Of a DNA stretch of 13,200 nt, positions 12,829 through 13,200 are shown one piece after another; position 1 is the first letter of the stretch; every line of letters starts with the position of its first letter. The stretch comes from JAWXCH01 sp034440595. Its GTDB lineage: Bacteria; Planctomycetota; Planctomycetia; Pirellulales; JALHPA01. The notes under the pieces were generated by a model that saw only the letters and a list, made by a program, of their open reading frames with translations, was not told where the DNA came from and did no database searches. The stretch spans positions 1-13,200 of the forward strand of contig JAWXCH010000117.1 of the NCBI GenBank assembly GCA_034440595.1, in the 5' to 3' direction. A program made the position numbers and the translations under genes.

Positions 12829-13062
12829 ATGTCACGAATTTTCGCCGGTGTTGTGCTTGCCGCGGTCTCCCTGGGAATGGCCGGGTGCGATGAAGCGAAG
12901 CAGGCCGCAAATGAAATTGTGAACGATCAAAAGATGAAAGTACGCAATGCCGCGCAGGAAGAAGCACGTCAGCGAGCAGATGAGGCACGCGAAGAGGCCG
13001 TCGGGGATGTTGGCGGCAAGATGCGCGGCAAAGAAGGTACCTCCGACGAACCGGAAGAGTAA
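12829..13062 (+). CDS. Small charged lipoprotein
   Basis: A 77-residue lipoprotein that I cannot assign to a family. The ATG at 12829 has AGAGGA nine bases upstream; the TTG at 12823 would leave only three and is rejected. The signal peptide is MSRIFAGVVLAAVSLGMAGC, with the lipid cysteine at residue 20 and Asp after it, which in enterobacteria favours retention in the inner membrane. The mature part, 57 residues, is almost all charged or Ala/Gln: KQAANEIVNDQKMKVRNAAQ and EEARQRADEAREEAVGD look like a single amphipathic helix, possibly a coiled coil, ending in a Gly/Lys patch and an acidic tail. Such proteins often bridge the membrane to another envelope component. No partner can be named. 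Confidence 0.75.
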   Translation: MSRIFAGVVLAAVSLGMAGCDEAKQAANEIVNDQKMKVRNAAQEEARQRADEAREEAVGDVGGKMRGKEGTSDEPEE

Positions 13063-13141
13063 TCGGCCGTAATGATCTGCTGGCGGCGCGAGGCTTAAAA
13101 TCGGGCCTGTAAAGTCTTTTGTGTCAGGCGAGCAGGGTACG

Positions 13142-13200
13142 TTATTTGCTAATGTTTTCCGGCATCCGTTCCTCGAATAGGATGGCGAAGTGATTGAGGG
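13142..13200 (-). CDS. Possible C-terminal end of a minus-strand gene, cut by the window edge
   Basis: Read on the minus strand, the last bases give an open frame from the edge to a TAA at 13142-13144, ending LNHFAILFEERMPENISK. The residue order looks like real protein. Nineteen codons are too few to prove a gene or name it. It would converge on the small lipoprotein gene, with 79 bases between the stops and only a weak AGGC/GCCT hairpin there. Confidence 0.3.
   Translation of the reverse strand, partial: LNHFAILFEERMPENISK

Overview
The window looks like chromosome from a planctomycete, probably of the Pirellula/Rhodopirellula type. The grounds are: two secreted proteins of a kind I associate with that phylum (about 8650-9480 and 12109-12582); an RpoD-family sigma factor with a long acidic N-terminus and a large insert; mostly weak ribosome binding sites; single genes spread out on both strands; and intergenic spaces packed with short palindromic repeats. 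The assignment rests on recognition, not on a search.

Layout. 1-369 is the C-terminal end of ATP sulfurylase (sat), followed by a repeat hairpin and a clear rho-independent terminator. 672-1604 is a tight pair of unrecognised genes, a small lipoprotein and a 148-residue protein, joined by a 7-bp tandem repeat. 1801-6254 holds three same-strand envelope genes: a GT39/ArnT-like membrane glycosyltransferase, a UPF0104/flippase-like membrane protein and a GT2 polyprenyl-phosphate glycosyltransferase. Together they would make, and possibly flip and use, a lipid-linked sugar. The gaps after them carry palindromic elements, including two copies of a nested palindrome (3711-3981 and 6269-6465) that share an outer shell but have different inner hairpins. 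6516-8138 (minus) is an MCC-type acyl-CoA carboxylase beta subunit with no biotin-bearing partner in view.

8139-8649 is a long upstream region. It contains a near-consensus sigma-54 -24/-12 element (8553-8568), a weaker second one (8510-8526) and a palindromic operator-like site about 140 bp upstream of the predicted start (8420-8443). All point at the secreted-protein gene 8650-9480. 9959-11704 encodes the sigma factor, followed by a terminator and a roughly 400-bp island of at least five hairpins. 12109-12582 (minus) encodes a secreted mini-protein with a secretin-like signature, divergent from a 77-residue lipoprotein (12829-13062). The right edge may hold the end of another minus-strand gene.

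The most interesting items are the sigma-54 promoter with its operator, the secretin-signature mini-protein and the modular nested palindromes. I found no CRISPR array, tRNA, rRNA, insertion sequence, phage gene or recognisable defence system.
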